From Paucibacter sp. Y2R2-4 (GTDB lineage: Bacteria > Pseudomonadota > Gammaproteobacteria > Burkholderiales > Burkholderiaceae_C), in assembly GCF_025717535.1 (NCBI RefSeq), contig NZ_JAJIRO010000004.1, positions 434,001 to 498,000 of the forward strand: a stretch of DNA of 64,000 nucleotides. The letters run 5' to 3'. The translations under genes were made by a program, and so were the position numbers. Shown in pieces: positions 43,334 through 52,062 of the stretch. Under the pieces are notes generated by a model that was not told the origin of the DNA, did not search any database, and was given only the letters and a program-made list of their open reading frames with translations. The first letter of the stretch is position 1. Each line of letters opens with the position of its first letter.

Positions 43334-43756
43334 TTACTTCAGATGGCTGTTGATCAGCTTGGTCATCTCGAACATATCAGCCTTGGCCTTGCCGAAGATT
43401 TCCTTCAGTGCGGCGTCGGCAACGATGATGCGCTTTTGCACTTCGTCTTGCAGCTTGTGCTTCTTGATGTATTCCCAGACCTTTTTGGTGACATCGGTAC
43501 GCGGCAGCGGCGCTGCGCCCACGATGGCTGCCAAAGCGGCGCTAGGTGTCAGTGCCTTCATGAAGGCCGCGTTCGGCGTGCGCTTCTTGGCAGGAGCGGC
43601 AGCCTTTTTGGCGGCCGGAGCCTTCTTCGCTGGAGCGGCCTTCTTGGCCGGCGCGGCAGCCTTCTTGGCCGGAGCCGCGGCTACTTTCTTTGCCGGAGCG
43701 GCTTTCTTGGCCGGAGCCGCTTTCTTAGCGGGTGCGGCCTTCTTTGCAGTTGCCAT
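43334..43756 (-). CDS. SWIB-domain protein with Lys/Ala-rich N-terminal tail
   Basis: This 140-residue protein has an N-terminal 60 residues of repeated AAPAKK units (AAPAKKAAPAKKAAPAKK and variants), resembling the histone H1-like tails of bacterial nucleoid proteins. The C-terminal SWIB/MDM2 domain runs from about 62 (LTPSAALAAIVGAAPLPR, TKKVWEYIKKHKLQD, IIVADAALKEIFGK). Many betaproteobacteria and chlamydiae have such fusions; binding to nucleic acid through the basic tail is likely. GGAG lies upstream of the ATG. The repeat-rich tail, encoded by gcc/aag-rich tandem units, is prone to length change. Confidence 0.92.
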   Translation of the reverse strand: MATAKKAAPAKKAAPAKKAAPAKKVAAAPAKKAAAPAKKAAPAKKAPAAKKAAAPAKKRTPNAAFMKALTPSAALAAIVGAAPLPRTDVTKKVWEYIKKHKLQDEVQKRIIVADAALKEIFGKAKADMFEMTKLINSHLK

Positions 43757-44106
43757 TTCAATTCTCTCCATCAAAAGTTGTTGATGTGCCGGGTCCGGGT
43801 GAAGGCCGCATAAGCCTTCAATTCTCTCTAGCACCTAGCGAGATGAATGGTACTGCTGGCCCCTGGCATTGAGAAGCCATAGAGCCCCAAAGAAGGCGCT
43901 ATCTCACAGGGAATTACCCGCTGTTTACCCTTGGTGTCGCGCACTTGCATCACTTCCTGGCCCATTGTTCGGGCCTGCCGCAGGGTCAGTGGCGATGGGC
44001 GGGCAGCTGCCACAGGCCTGGGCTCGACCTGCGCTCACGCTCAGTCCGATTGAATTGCGCGTTATTAATCGCCGGCCGCAAACAGAAGTCGGCTGCGTTC
44101 AGCCCA
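43757..44106. other. Intergenic region with a duplicated 12-base leader
   Basis: This 350-base gap lies between two leftward genes (tonB-type and SWIB). TTCAATTCTCTC occurs at 43757-43768 and again at 43817-43828; on the minus strand the first copy is the ribosome site of the SWIB gene. The rest holds no clear feature. A 61-codon leftward frame (43828-44013, GTG start) has no ribosome site and no recognisable protein; I do not accept it as a gene. Confidence 0.45.
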
Positions 44107-44922
44107 TTACTTTTCGGACTCGTAAGACAAGAGCGCGGTGGTTTCCCATTCAAGCGCCCGACCGTTTTCCAGATAGGGCGCAAAGCGCGCCGTTCGGATG
44201 TCATGCAAAGCCTGCTGGTCCAGGCGCGCGAAACCGGATGACTTCTTCAGGCTGACTTCTTTCAATTGACCCTGCGCATCCACCACGATGCGCAGATGCA
44301 CCACGCCGGACTCACCCAAACGACGCGACTGCAAAGGCACGGTCAAGCTCGGTTCGCGCAAATAGCGCACAGCGCTGGGCGGAATCTGCTTGGGGCTGGT
44401 CGACTGAACCGGCTCGGGCGCCGCGATCGCGACAGGCGCAGAGACGGGCGCGGTGGTGCGCACGGGTTGCTCCGCTGGCACCTGGACTGCCGCGACCAAC
44501 CGTGACTCGCTGGGCACTGGCGGCACATCAAGTGCCACGATCACCGACGGCACTTTGGGTATGTATTGCATCGGGCTGGCTTGCGCCAGCACCGGCAAAG
44601 GCTTGGGCAGCGCAGGCTTGGGCTGTGCTGGGGCCGCAATGATGCTCAGTTGGACCGGGCGCACCTGCGGCGGCTTGGAATGAACGGGGGCCAGGTAGAA
44701 CAAGGCCAGAGCCAGCGCGACGTGCAGCCCGAGGACCGCCAACATCATGCCCGGTCGCCTCCGCGTCCCCCATTCATTGCCAGGTCGGATCGGTGCGAAG
44801 GGCAACTCGGCTGGCGCCGCAGCTGCCTTGGCCCCGGCTGCTGCGGCAGGCGCTGGGGAGGAGTCAGCCAGGCGCCAGTACTTGGGCCCCGAGGTGGAAA
44901 CTGCAGCGAGGGAGGTGGTCAC
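44107..44922 (-). CDS. tonB: TonB-family energy transducer
   Basis: This protein of about 271 residues has a single membrane segment (MMLAVLGLHVALALALFYLAP, near 60-80), a long Pro-rich periplasmic linker, and the TonB C-terminal domain. That domain includes GVVHLRIVVDAQGQLKEVSLKKSSGFARLDQQALHDIRTARFAP, shown here in part, and it ends in a Ser-Glu-Lys. TonB couples inner-membrane proton motive force to outer-membrane receptors. The start is not certain: the GTG at 44922 gives an unusually long cytoplasmic N terminus (about 56 residues). No exbB/exbD is adjacent. A Fur-like site lies upstream at about 45049. Confidence 0.85.
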   Translation of the reverse strand: MTTSLAAVSTSGPKYWRLADSSPAPAAAAGAKAAAAPAELPFAPIRPGNEWGTRRRPGMMLAVLGLHVALALALFYLAPVHSKPPQVRPVQLSIIAAPAQPKPALPKPLPVLAQASPMQYIPKVPSVIVALDVPPVPSESRLVAAVQVPAEQPVRTTAPVSAPVAIAAPEPVQSTSPKQIPPSAVRYLREPSLTVPLQSRRLGESGVVHLRIVVDAQGQLKEVSLKKSSGFARLDQQALHDIRTARFAPYLENGRALEWETTALLSYESEK

Positions 44923-45048
44923 GGCAAAAGCTCTGGCAGCGAAGGCAAATAGGGAGAGGCAATAAACAGTCGTAGCAATCGGTGTTGAGAGCACGCAAGG
45001 ACTGAGCCTTAGCCCGCCTCCAAACACTTCGCCATTTATCGTAACACT

Positions 45049-45072
45049 AATGCGAACGATTGCTATTTGCAT
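45049..45072 (-). promoter_or_regulatory. Candidate Fur box upstream of tonB
   Basis: On the minus strand the segment reads AATAGCAATCGTTCGCATT, close to the 19-base Fur consensus with its AAT.A.AAT..TT..CATT pattern. It lies about 130 bases upstream of the proposed tonB start in a stretch that is more AT-rich than its surroundings. Iron control of a TonB gene fits general knowledge; the site itself is a pattern match. Confidence 0.5.
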
Positions 45073-45110
45073 ATTTGGCTTTCGCCCAGCCCTGTGCGAA
45101 AGCCAGAACG

Positions 45111-45146
45111 AAAAAACCCCAGGCACCTCAAAGGGTGACTGGGGTT
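45111..45146 (-). terminator. Rho-independent terminator of the TerC gene
   Basis: AACCCCAG (45115-45122) pairs with CTGGGGTT (45139-45146), and CACC (45124-45127) with GGTG (45134-45137) inside it. The A run at 45111-45116 becomes a U run on the minus strand. It lies about 105 bases past the TerC stop codon. Confidence 0.75.
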
Positions 45147-45251
45147 GGGGGCGCCAAGCACAGGGGGCTCAGCCCCTCGACTTCAAGCTCTAGCGCTTAG
45201 CGGGTTCCGCAGGCTTCAGCGCATTCCGCAGGCTGCAGGCTGCAGCGCATG

Positions 45252-46214
45252 TCAGCGGTTTTCAGCAATCTTCGGTGCGGTGCGCAAGCTCAGCACCATG
45301 GTGACCGCCAAGATCGCCACCACCACACCCAAGGACATCAGCACCGGGATCTTGATCACGTCGATCAGCATCATCTTGGTGCCGATGAAAGCCAGCACCA
45401 CCGCCAGACCATAGCTGAGCAAATGGAACTTGCTCGCCATCGCCGCCAACAAGAAGTACATGGCACGCAAGCCCAAAATCGCGAAGATGTTCGAGGTCAG
45501 CACGATGAAGGGGTCATTCGTGATGGCGAAGATGGCCGGAATCGAGTCCACCGCAAAGATCACATCGGTCATGCCCACCAGTGCAATCACCAGCAACAGG
45601 GGCGTGGCCAGACGCTTGCCGTTTTCCATCGTGAAGAAGCGCTCGCCATCAAAGTTCTTGCTGACCGGCATGGTGCGACGCAGCAGCTTCAAAGCGGGGT
45701 TGCTTTCCAGATCAGGCTCTTGACCTGCGGCCCACCACATCTTGATGCCGGTGATCAGCAAGAAGGCGCCGAACAAATACAGCACCCAATGGAACTCGGC
45801 GATCAGCCAGCCGCCGACCAGAATCATGACCGTGCGCAGCACGATGGCGCCGATGATGCCGTACATCAGCACCCGCTTCTGGTACGCCGCCGGCACCGAG
45901 AAGTAGGTGAAGATCATCAAGAAGACGAAGATGTTGTCGACGGCCAGTGATTTCTCAATCAGATAGCCGGTCAAAAACTCCAGCGCGCGGGTATTGGCCA
46001 GCGCCACATCGCCGGTGCTGTCCTTGATGGCCCACCAGAACAAACCATTGAAGGCCAAGCTCAGCGCCACCCACACCAGCGACCAATTGATAGCTTCCTT
46101 GACCGAAACCTCATGCGCACCCTGCTTGCGCAGCACGACGAAGTCCACGAACAAGGCCACCAGCACGGAGCCACCGAAGAAAAACCAAAGCCAAAGAGGT
46201 GCGATCGTATCCAT
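45252..46214 (-). CDS. TerC/Alx-family membrane protein, probable manganese exporter
   Basis: This 320-residue protein has about nine hydrophobic segments. It carries the TerC family segments LTGYLIEKSLAVDNIFVFL, YGIIGAIVLRTVMILVG, LVGMTDVIFAVDSIPAIFAI and LRAMYFLLAAMASKFHLL, with conserved acidic residues (EKSLAVDN, TDVIFAVDS) in the membrane. The Alx branch of this family exports Mn2+ in E. coli. That reading is strengthened here by a yybP-ykoY riboswitch upstream. The ATG at 46214 follows a purine-rich GGGAAAG. Tellurite resistance, the historical name, is not indicated. Confidence 0.9.
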   Translation of the reverse strand: MDTIAPLWLWFFFGGSVLVALFVDFVVLRKQGAHEVSVKEAINWSLVWVALSLAFNGLFWWAIKDSTGDVALANTRALEFLTGYLIEKSLAVDNIFVFLMIFTYFSVPAAYQKRVLMYGIIGAIVLRTVMILVGGWLIAEFHWVLYLFGAFLLITGIKMWWAAGQEPDLESNPALKLLRRTMPVSKNFDGERFFTMENGKRLATPLLLVIALVGMTDVIFAVDSIPAIFAITNDPFIVLTSNIFAILGLRAMYFLLAAMASKFHLLSYGLAVVLAFIGTKMMLIDVIKIPVLMSLGVVVAILAVTMVLSLRTAPKIAENR

Positions 46215-46283
46215 TGCTTTCCCGCATTAAGAGACCAGACAAAACACGCGCATGCACATCAGAGCACAGACGCGGCTACATGT

Positions 46284-46425
46284 CGAAAGGTCTTGCGGGA
46301 CGGTGTGAAGCAAGTTGCTGAAAGCGTTTGTCTTCAATCACCGGCTGCGGGGCCCGGGCATCTTCACAGACACCGTACTGACGGGCGGCCGCCACGGCCT
46401 GCGCCGCGTAGCTACTCCCCTTTCG
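46284..46425 (-). promoter_or_regulatory. yybP-ykoY (Mn2+) riboswitch upstream of the TerC gene
   Basis: Read on the minus strand, the element begins CGAAAGGGGAGTAGC and ends CGCAAGACCTTTCG. Both the 5' GGGGAGTAGC and the 3' GCAAGACCTTT are the invariant segments of the yybP-ykoY family. CGAAAGG (from 46425 downward) and CCTTTCG (46290-46284) pair perfectly as the closing P1 stem of 7 bp. A GTCAGTACGG segment in the middle matches the family. The element ends 69 bases before the ATG of the TerC protein. Binding of Mn2+ is expected to turn on expression; I did not model the alternative structure. Confidence 0.85.
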
Positions 46426-46450
46426 GAAGCCCGCATTCTGCCATGCATAG

Positions 46451-46464
46451 GCAAGACCTGACCC
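46451..46464 (+). repeat. Dispersed 14-mer, copy 3 (intergenic)
   Basis: Exact GCAAGACCTGACCC in the spacer between the riboswitch and the holin-family gene. No hairpin partner is adjacent. Confidence 0.75.
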
Positions 46465-46519
46465 GGTTTAGGGAAAAACCTCCATCTCAAGCCAAGGCAT
46501 TTGTTCACGCCACCCCTGT

Positions 46520-46888
46520 ATGCTTGCGCGCATGAAGACACTTGTGCGTTGGCTTTTACTGGCCGCAGCGCTGCTGCTGGTGGCTCATCTCTACCCCGGC
46601 GTGGAGGTGAAGTCTTTCACCTCGGCGCTGATTGCTGCCATGGTGCTGGGCCTGCTCAACACCTTGTTGCGCCCCATCTTGGTACTGCTGACCTTGCCGG
46701 TCACGGTGCTCAGCCTGGGCCTGTTCTTGTTCGTCATCAATGCCCTGATGTTCTGGGCGGCGGCGAATTTGCTGGACGGCTTCGCAGTGGCGGGCTTTTG
46801 GGCCGCCTTGATCGGCTCACTGATCTACAGCTTGTGCGGCATGTTGATCGATATCGTCATCGAGCGGCTGTTCCCGCCACTCGACTGA
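46520..46888 (+). CDS. Phage holin family protein (PF04020), small membrane protein
   Basis: This 122-residue protein has four hydrophobic segments and the conserved pattern of the 'phage holin family 4' group: LLNTLLRPILVLLTLPVTVLSLGLF is the hallmark (given here in part as LRPILVLLTLPVTVLSLG). Despite the name, chromosomal members are widespread and are not linked to lysis; the function is unknown. The start may be 46520 or the second ATG at 46532; neither has a good ribosome site. It ends 9 bases before the convergent M48 gene. Confidence 0.82.
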   Translation: MLARMKTLVRWLLLAAALLLVAHLYPGVEVKSFTSALIAAMVLGLLNTLLRPILVLLTLPVTVLSLGLFLFVINALMFWAAANLLDGFAVAGFWAALIGSLIYSLCGMLIDIVIERLFPPLD

Positions 46889-46897
46889 CTGCCTCAC

Positions 46898-48484
46898 TCA
46901 GTTCGGCAACTCGGCGCCGGGCGGCACACCGCGCGGGTACATGTCTTCCAGCATCTGGCGACGCTGATACGAGAGCGTGCGCAGGCGTGAGTCGATCACC
47001 GCGGCTTCGATCTGGTCGGCATCACGACCGCGCGACTGCCGCAAGCCCGAACGCAAGCGATCGATCGCGCCGTTCAAGTCCCCCATGGCCGCACGGGCCT
47101 CGCCTTGGGCGCGCACCGATCGCAGCGGCTGATCGAGCCGGGTCCAGAGCTGGCCCAGATGCGTCCAGGCAGAGGCATCCATCGGATAGATGCTGACAAA
47201 GGTCTGCAAGGCCTCGGCCGCTTCACGCGCCGAAGCCAGATTGGGGTCCACCATGGCCAAGCCCGCTTGCTGCATCAAGAGCGCGCGGGACTTTTCTGCG
47301 GCCAGCGGACGCAAGGCCGCGAAACCATCGGCCGCCTGGCAACGTGCCTGGGCCAATTCGGCACGCAAGTAACGCAGCATTCGAACTGCGCGCTCGTCAC
47401 TGCCAATCAGTTGCAGCGTCAGCTCAGCACTGCGCAAGGCGTTCTCGGCGCGCCCGTAGTCGCGCATCTTGATCGAGGCCAGCGCGCTGGCATAGCGTGC
47501 CCCCAATTGTTCAAAGCCCTTGCTTGAACTATCGCCCGCCCGCAACTCGCGTGCGCCAGCATCGTAGTCTTGCAAATGCTTCCAGGCCTCGGCGCGCGGG
47601 TCCATCAAGACACGCGAGCGTGCCGCCATCAAAGCATGCTCGGCCGCCCCCTCGGGCCGGTTGTAGGCCTCGGTGCCCATGCGAGTGCGCGCGTCACCAA
47701 TACGCTCGGTGGTCAAAGGGTGAGAGCGCAAGTAAGGATAAGCGCCCGAGTCCATCAAATGGTTGGCCTGCTCCATGCGCTCAAACATGCTGAACATGCC
47801 CGAGGGTGCATAACCCGCCTGACTCAGCACCGAAAAACCCACCCGGTCCGCCTCGCGTTCCATATCGCGCGAAAAGCTCAAAGAGGCTTGCGCAGCGGCC
47901 GCCTGGCTACCGACGATGGCGGCGTTCGCCACATCGGGGCTGCCCGAGCGCGAAGCCACGATCAGCCCGGCGATCAAGCCAGCCAGCGCCAGCATGCTGT
48001 TGCGCGAATCACCGGCCAGCCGCCGCGCGATATGGCGCTGCGTGACGTGGGACAACTCATGCGCCAAGACCGATGCCAGCTCATCGCGCGAGCCGGTCAT
48101 GGCAATCAAACCCAGATGCACACCCACAAAGCCGCCCGGCAGGGCAAAGGCATTGATGCTGCGGTCGCGCACCAGAAAAGTTTCCCAAGCAAAGCGGTCT
48201 TGGGTTTCGTCGCCGATATTGCCCAGCTGCTTGGCCGTCTTCACCAAGGGCGCCCAGGTCGCTTGCACATACTCCAACAGGAGCGGGTCATCCAGATAGT
48301 CGGGGTCTGGGCGGATCTGGCGCATCACCTGATCGCCGATGCGCCGTTCGGTACCCACATCCAGATCCTGGGAAACCGCGTCACCTAAAGCGGGCAGATT
48401 GACCTGGGCATAGCCGGCCGGGAAACCCAAATTCAAAACCAGCGCCGCAAGCAGACTCACCGCTGCGCGGGGGGGGCGACGCAT
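46898..48484 (-). CDS. M48-family periplasmic metalloprotease (BepA-like)
   Basis: This protein of about 528 residues has a signal peptide ([21 protein letters not shown]). The peptidase part has [18 protein letters not shown] and [17 protein letters not shown] (HExxH, His142/Glu143/His146) with the third zinc ligand in [16 protein letters not shown]. The C-terminal half is a TPR-like helical region. The layout is that of BepA/YfgC, which maintains outer-membrane proteins such as LptD. The ATG at 48484 is preferred; a TTG at 48529 is possible. It is divergent from moaC. Confidence 0.9.
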   Translation of the reverse strand: MRRPPRAAVSLLAALVLNLGFPAGYAQVNLPALGDAVSQDLDVGTERRIGDQVMRQIRPDPDYLDDPLLLEYVQATWAPLVKTAKQLGNIGDETQDRFAWETFLVRDRSINAFALPGGFVGVHLGLIAMTGSRDELASVLAHELSHVTQRHIARRLAGDSRNSMLALAGLIAGLIVASRSGSPDVANAAIVGSQAAAAQASLSFSRDMEREADRVGFSVLSQAGYAPSGMFSMFERMEQANHLMDSGAYPYLRSHPLTTERIGDARTRMGTEAYNRPEGAAEHALMAARSRVLMDPRAEAWKHLQDYDAGARELRAGDSSSKGFEQLGARYASALASIKMRDYGRAENALRSAELTLQLIGSDERAVRMLRYLRAELAQARCQAADGFAALRPLAAEKSRALLMQQAGLAMVDPNLASAREAAEALQTFVSIYPMDASAWTHLGQLWTRLDQPLRSVRAQGEARAAMGDLNGAIDRLRSGLRQSRGRDADQIEAAVIDSRLRTLSYQRRQMLEDMYPRGVPPGAELPN

Positions 48485-48594
48485 CAAACCGACCGATCGT
48501 TTCAACAATACAGACTCCAGCGCTGACAAGCCTCTCTATGATGAGGCCAGAATCGTTTCCCAATTGTTGCCGCGCTCAAGCGGCCACCCCAGAT

Positions 48595-49074
48595 ATGACT
48601 TCCGAACTGACGCATTTTGATGCCCAAGGCCAAGCCCAGATGGTTGACGTGGCGGCCAAAGACGTGACCCATCGCATCGCGGTGGCCGCCGGTCGCATCA
48701 GCATGCAACCCGCCACCTTGGCCCTGATCGTAAACGGCAATGCCAAGAAGGGTGATGTGCTGGGCATCGCCCGAATCGCCGCCATCCAAGCTGCCAAGCG
48801 AACGGCCGACCTGATTCCGCTCTGCCACCCGCTGCCGCTGACACGGGTGACGGTTGATTTTGAAATCGACAGCGCCGCCAATGCCGTGCTGTGCCGCGCT
48901 CAGGTGGAGACTCTGGGCCGCACCGGTGTTGAGATGGAAGCGTTGACCTCGGTGCAGATCGGCCTGCTGACCATTTACGACATGGTGAAGGCGGCCGATC
49001 GTGGCATGGTCATCAGCGATGTGCGCGTGCAAGAAAAGCATGGCGGCAAGAGCGGCGACTGGTCGGCGCCCTGA
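48595..49074 (+). CDS. moaC: Cyclic pyranopterin monophosphate synthase MoaC
   Basis: This 159-residue protein is MoaC, of usual length (about 160). Typical segments include [53 protein letters not shown] with catalytic residues, and [24 protein letters not shown]. It forms cyclic pyranopterin monophosphate in molybdenum cofactor synthesis. No other moa or mob gene is nearby. The ATG at 48595 matches the family start. Confidence 0.96.
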   Translation: MTSELTHFDAQGQAQMVDVAAKDVTHRIAVAAGRISMQPATLALIVNGNAKKGDVLGIARIAAIQAAKRTADLIPLCHPLPLTRVTVDFEIDSAANAVLCRAQVETLGRTGVEMEALTSVQIGLLTIYDMVKAADRGMVISDVRVQEKHGGKSGDWSAP

Positions 49075-49081
49075 TCACCCA

Positions 49082-49113
49082 AGCTGCCGCTGATCAGCCA
49101 AGTCAGCGCAGCT
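49082..49113. terminator. Hairpin between convergent moaC and the O-antigen ligase-type gene
   Basis: AGCTGC and GCTGA (49082-49093, one bulged C) pair with TCAGC and GCAGCT (49103-49113) around a 9-base loop. The element overlaps the last codons of the leftward gene. It could serve both genes; no U run is evident. Confidence 0.45.
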
Positions 49114-50902
49114 CACGCCAGTTGTAATCGCGCTGCGCAGGCTGGCACTGGAAGGGCTGCAGCGCACCGGGCGGCAGCGACTCCGCACATTCGGCCAGCC
49201 ACTCAGTGCTCGACGCATTGCGGAACTCGCGCAAGCGCTCCACCACATAGCGCGCCTTGTCGGTCTCACCGACTGCGTGCAAAGACTTGGCCCAGGCCAT
49301 CATCAGCCGCGCATCGATCAAGTTATGCGCAGTGCGCTGAGCCGCCGCCAGAGCTTGCGGCCCAGGCGCCAAAGAGGTGGCAGCGGCATAGTCAGCCTGG
49401 CTGGCAAACAAAAGCCCGGCCTGGCCGGCCGCTATGCGCTCGCTCAAGGGGGCGGCGTTTTCCGAGGGCACATAGATCTCCACCACACGCAGATAGTCGC
49501 GCAAGGTGAACAAGCTCGCCGCCACCATCAAGGCGCCGCCCAGCTGCCAGGGCCAAGCCGCGACTGGCGCTGAAGCATCGCGGCTTTCAGCGCCATCGTC
49601 GGGCGCGCCCAGCGCCAAGCCAAAAGCAAACGCTGTTGGCAAAAGGAAATAGGCGTACCACAGCGGGTACTCCAGCACGCTGTGCAGACCGATCATCAAG
49701 ACCAGCATGAAGGCGCAGCGCCTGGCGATGGCGTCGTTGACGTTTTTGGCCTTCATGCTCATGCGCAAGGCCTGCCACAGCGACCATGTCAGCAAGCCCA
49801 GCACCAGGGCGCTGAGCGGCAAGCCCAGCTCCACTGCGAGTTGCATGACGATGTTGTGGGTGTGATCAAAAAAGGCAATCGGCCGGTTTGGGAAGGGCGT
49901 CATGCTCCAGGCCAGATTGAACTCCCCCCAGCCGACGCCGGTCAGCGGGTTGGCCTTCAGCAAAACCCAAGCGTTGGCGATGATGGCCAAACGCGAGGGC
50001 GAACCCGCCCCTTCTGCCAAGCGCGATTCAGCCCCCAGGGCATAGCCGCCACTATTGGCCCAAATGGACAAGAGCCACCAGCTCAAACCCAGCATCAGCG
50101 GCGTGGCCAAGAGGCTCAGCTTGGAGGCACGGCTCAGTTTGCGATCGAGCGCGCCCCAAACGGCCAAGATCAACACACCAATCACACCGGTGCGCGAAGC
50201 GCTCAAGACCACCGCCAGAATCAAGCCTGCCAACAGCAGTGGCAATGCCAGCGGGTGCCAGCGCCAGCCCGCGGCCTCTCGCGCCGCGGAGCGACTGGCC
50301 TCCGCCAAATAGACCGCCGCCACACAGGCCCACATCAACAAGCTGGCCAGATGATTCGGTTGGCGCAAATTGCCAACCGCGCGGCCCGGAATGCCTGAGC
50401 GCGCAATCACCTGCCCATCGGCCAAAGCCGGCCAGAACACCTGAACCAGACTGACCACCAGACTCAAGATCCCCGCCAAAAGCAGGCCCCAGCACAAAGC
50501 CTCCAGCCAGCGCACGCGCGCTTGCGAGCCAAGACCTTGCCCGGCCAACAAGAGCAACATGGCCGCCAACAAGGTGCCACTGCTGGCCAGCGCCAGTCCC
50601 ATCGGCAGGCGACCCCAGAGCCAAGACATGCAAGGGGCCAAGACCAAAAGCGCCAATGCCACGGCGGCTGGACTGAGGCGCCAGCGGGGCGCGCAGCCCG
50701 GCGTCATGCACGCCATCACCAAGCCCCATCCGACCCAAGCGCTCAACTGATTGAACAGCGTGGCCGAAGGCGTCAGGTTGTAGGCCAAGAGCGGCGCCAG
50801 GCCGCAGGCCAGCAGCATGGCCGGCAAGGCCCAGGGATTGATAGGTGGCAGCGCAAGCGGGGCGGCGCTGAACAGAGTGTGTTGCGGCTGAGTCCTAGAC
50901 AT
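49103..50902 (-). CDS. O-antigen ligase / PglL-type membrane glycosyltransferase
   Basis: This 599-residue protein has ten or more membrane segments. It carries the Wzy_C/PglL signature GRAVGNLRQPNHLASLLMW near the middle, LVLLSASRTG-like VVLSASRTGVIG, and GVGWGEFNLAWSM followed by DHTHNIVMQLAVELG with the catalytic-type His. The C-terminal soluble part (YVPSENAAPLSERIAAGQ onward) fits the Wzy_C_2 domain of PglL/PilO O-oligosaccharyltransferases, which glycosylate type IV pilin. No pilin gene lies next to it, so lipopolysaccharide O-antigen ligation remains possible. Confidence 0.85.
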   Translation of the reverse strand: MSRTQPQHTLFSAAPLALPPINPWALPAMLLACGLAPLLAYNLTPSATLFNQLSAWVGWGLVMACMTPGCAPRWRLSPAAVALALLVLAPCMSWLWGRLPMGLALASSGTLLAAMLLLLAGQGLGSQARVRWLEALCWGLLLAGILSLVVSLVQVFWPALADGQVIARSGIPGRAVGNLRQPNHLASLLMWACVAAVYLAEASRSAAREAAGWRWHPLALPLLLAGLILAVVLSASRTGVIGVLILAVWGALDRKLSRASKLSLLATPLMLGLSWWLLSIWANSGGYALGAESRLAEGAGSPSRLAIIANAWVLLKANPLTGVGWGEFNLAWSMTPFPNRPIAFFDHTHNIVMQLAVELGLPLSALVLGLLTWSLWQALRMSMKAKNVNDAIARRCAFMLVLMIGLHSVLEYPLWYAYFLLPTAFAFGLALGAPDDGAESRDASAPVAAWPWQLGGALMVAASLFTLRDYLRVVEIYVPSENAAPLSERIAAGQAGLLFASQADYAAATSLAPGPQALAAAQRTAHNLIDARLMMAWAKSLHAVGETDKARYVVERLREFRNASSTEWLAECAESLPPGALQPFQCQPAQRDYNWRELR

Positions 50903-50973
50903 GGGGCCGAATCATCACACGAACGGACAGCCCCCTGACTCAGGTCCAGCCCGATCCGGCCTCGCCTGCAAAC

Positions 50974-51858
50974 TCAAGGAAGCACGCGGCACATGCCCAT
51001 ATCGCAACGCACCCGCAGGCTGTAGGCAGCGCATTGCACGGTGAAGCTCTCAATCACGCCTTCGCGCGTGAGCAGCCGGGACATGGGGCGCTCGCCATTC
51101 GGACCCAAGCATCCGGCCTCTTTGGCGGCACGCTCGGCTTCATAGTCAAATCGGCTGGGACGGAGTTTGGCCTCGGGGGCGGCGGGCGTTTGAGCATGGG
51201 TTTGCGCTTCGATTTGCGCGGGCTTCTCTGTTGAAGTCTGCGCCTGCGCAGGCGCAGAAACTGGATCAGAGGGCTGCGCCGCCACTTGAGCAGCGACCGG
51301 GTAGCTCTCGGCGGCGCTCACAGGCGCAGACACCGCGAGGGCTGTTTCAGTCGGCATCGGGGCCACGGCAGCGGCGGGCGGCGCAGCCTCGCCGCTCTTC
51401 ATCAAAGGGCTGCCCACCAACTGAGTTTCCATTACCCCAGCGCGGCCGGTGGCTGCATCCACGCTGTGCAGGCGCGAGCCGGCGCTGAGCAGGCCCATCT
51501 TCACCTCTTGCCAAACAAAGCTGGGCTCACCTGCGCGGGTGGTGAGCGTCAGGGTGTGGGTGTTCTCCCCTTTGGACACCAGCTGATGCTCGCCCGCGTC
51601 CACATCAGCCACCACAAAGGTCTTGCCCTTGGTCGTGCCGGCGGGTCGGCCGTCCACCAAAAGCTCAAGCCCGACCAAGGTGCCCAGGAATTCATTGCGG
51701 TAGATATAAATGCGCGACTGCTGGGCCGGCACCTCAAAGCGCTTCACGGCCGCCTCCTGGCCGGGCCCCGCCGGTTTCACGCTCGCGCAGCCCGTCAAAA
51801 GGGCAAGCGAGAACAGTCCCAGCGACACGAAAAACTTGAACAAATGATTCGAGGTCAT
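50974..51858 (-). CDS. DUF2846 lipoprotein with a low-complexity linker
   Basis: This protein of about 294 residues has a lipoprotein signal (FVSLGLFSLALLTGC, Cys near 24). A beta-rich domain follows (RIYIYRNEFLGTLVGLELLVD, GKTFVVADVDAGEHQLVS) that fits DUF2846. Next is an Ala/Pro/Thr/Gln-rich linker of about 90 residues, and a C-terminal Cys-containing segment (CLGPNGERP through VRCDMGMCRVLP). The function is unknown. The ATG at 51858 starts the signal; an upstream ATG (51879) adds MPLGTKA. Three cysteines in the tail may form disulfides in the periplasm. Confidence 0.75.
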   Translation of the reverse strand: MTSNHLFKFFVSLGLFSLALLTGCASVKPAGPGQEAAVKRFEVPAQQSRIYIYRNEFLGTLVGLELLVDGRPAGTTKGKTFVVADVDAGEHQLVSKGENTHTLTLTTRAGEPSFVWQEVKMGLLSAGSRLHSVDAATGRAGVMETQLVGSPLMKSGEAAPPAAAVAPMPTETALAVSAPVSAAESYPVAAQVAAQPSDPVSAPAQAQTSTEKPAQIEAQTHAQTPAAPEAKLRPSRFDYEAERAAKEAGCLGPNGERPMSRLLTREGVIESFTVQCAAYSLRVRCDMGMCRVLP

Positions 51859-51974
51859 GGCCTTTGTGCCGAGCGGCATCCAAGTGTTGAGGCAGCGGCG
51901 AGTGTAGGCCGCGGCATCCAGCCCTTCGCCGCAGATGACTCACGGGCCTGCGCTGAAGCATGCAGAAATACCGC

Positions 51975-52000
51975 CAGCAAGACCTGACCCCTCCTTGCTG
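51975..52000 (+). repeat. Dispersed 14-mer, copy 4 (intergenic), inside a hairpin
   Basis: Exact GCAAGACCTGACCC at 51977-51990. CAGCAAG (51975-51981) pairs with CTTGCTG (51994-52000) over a 12-base loop, so part of the 14-mer sits in a stem and part in the loop. It lies before the YtrA-type operon promoter. Confidence 0.7.
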
Positions 52001-52009
52001 AAATTCGGC

Positions 52010-52049
52010 TTGACCCTTTCTGTCAACGTGTACTACTATACTAGTACAC
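52010..52049 (+). promoter_or_regulatory. Promoter with overlapping palindromic operator of the YtrA-type regulator
   Basis: TTGACC (52010-52015) and TACTAT (52034-52039) form a plausible -35/-10 pair with 18-base spacing. GTGTACTA (52028-52035) and its exact reverse complement TAGTACAC (52042-52049) overlap the -10. This is the kind of palindrome bound by YtrA-subfamily GntR repressors. Binding would block the promoter of the regulator's own operon. AAGGAG follows at 52052-52057. Confidence 0.7.
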
Positions 52050-52062
52050 ATAAGGAGCAGCC

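Noticed and set aside
43548-43756. CRISPR-like or satellite repeat in the SWIB gene
   Set aside because: The repeats are in-frame AAPAKK codons of a basic tail, without spacers.
43828-44013. Leftward 61-codon frame with GTG start
   Set aside because: It has no ribosome site, no homology I can see and weak codon bias; I describe the region as intergenic.
46520-46888. Prophage remnant suggested by the holin-family gene
   Set aside because: PF04020 members are common chromosomal proteins, and no other phage gene, integrase or attachment site is nearby.
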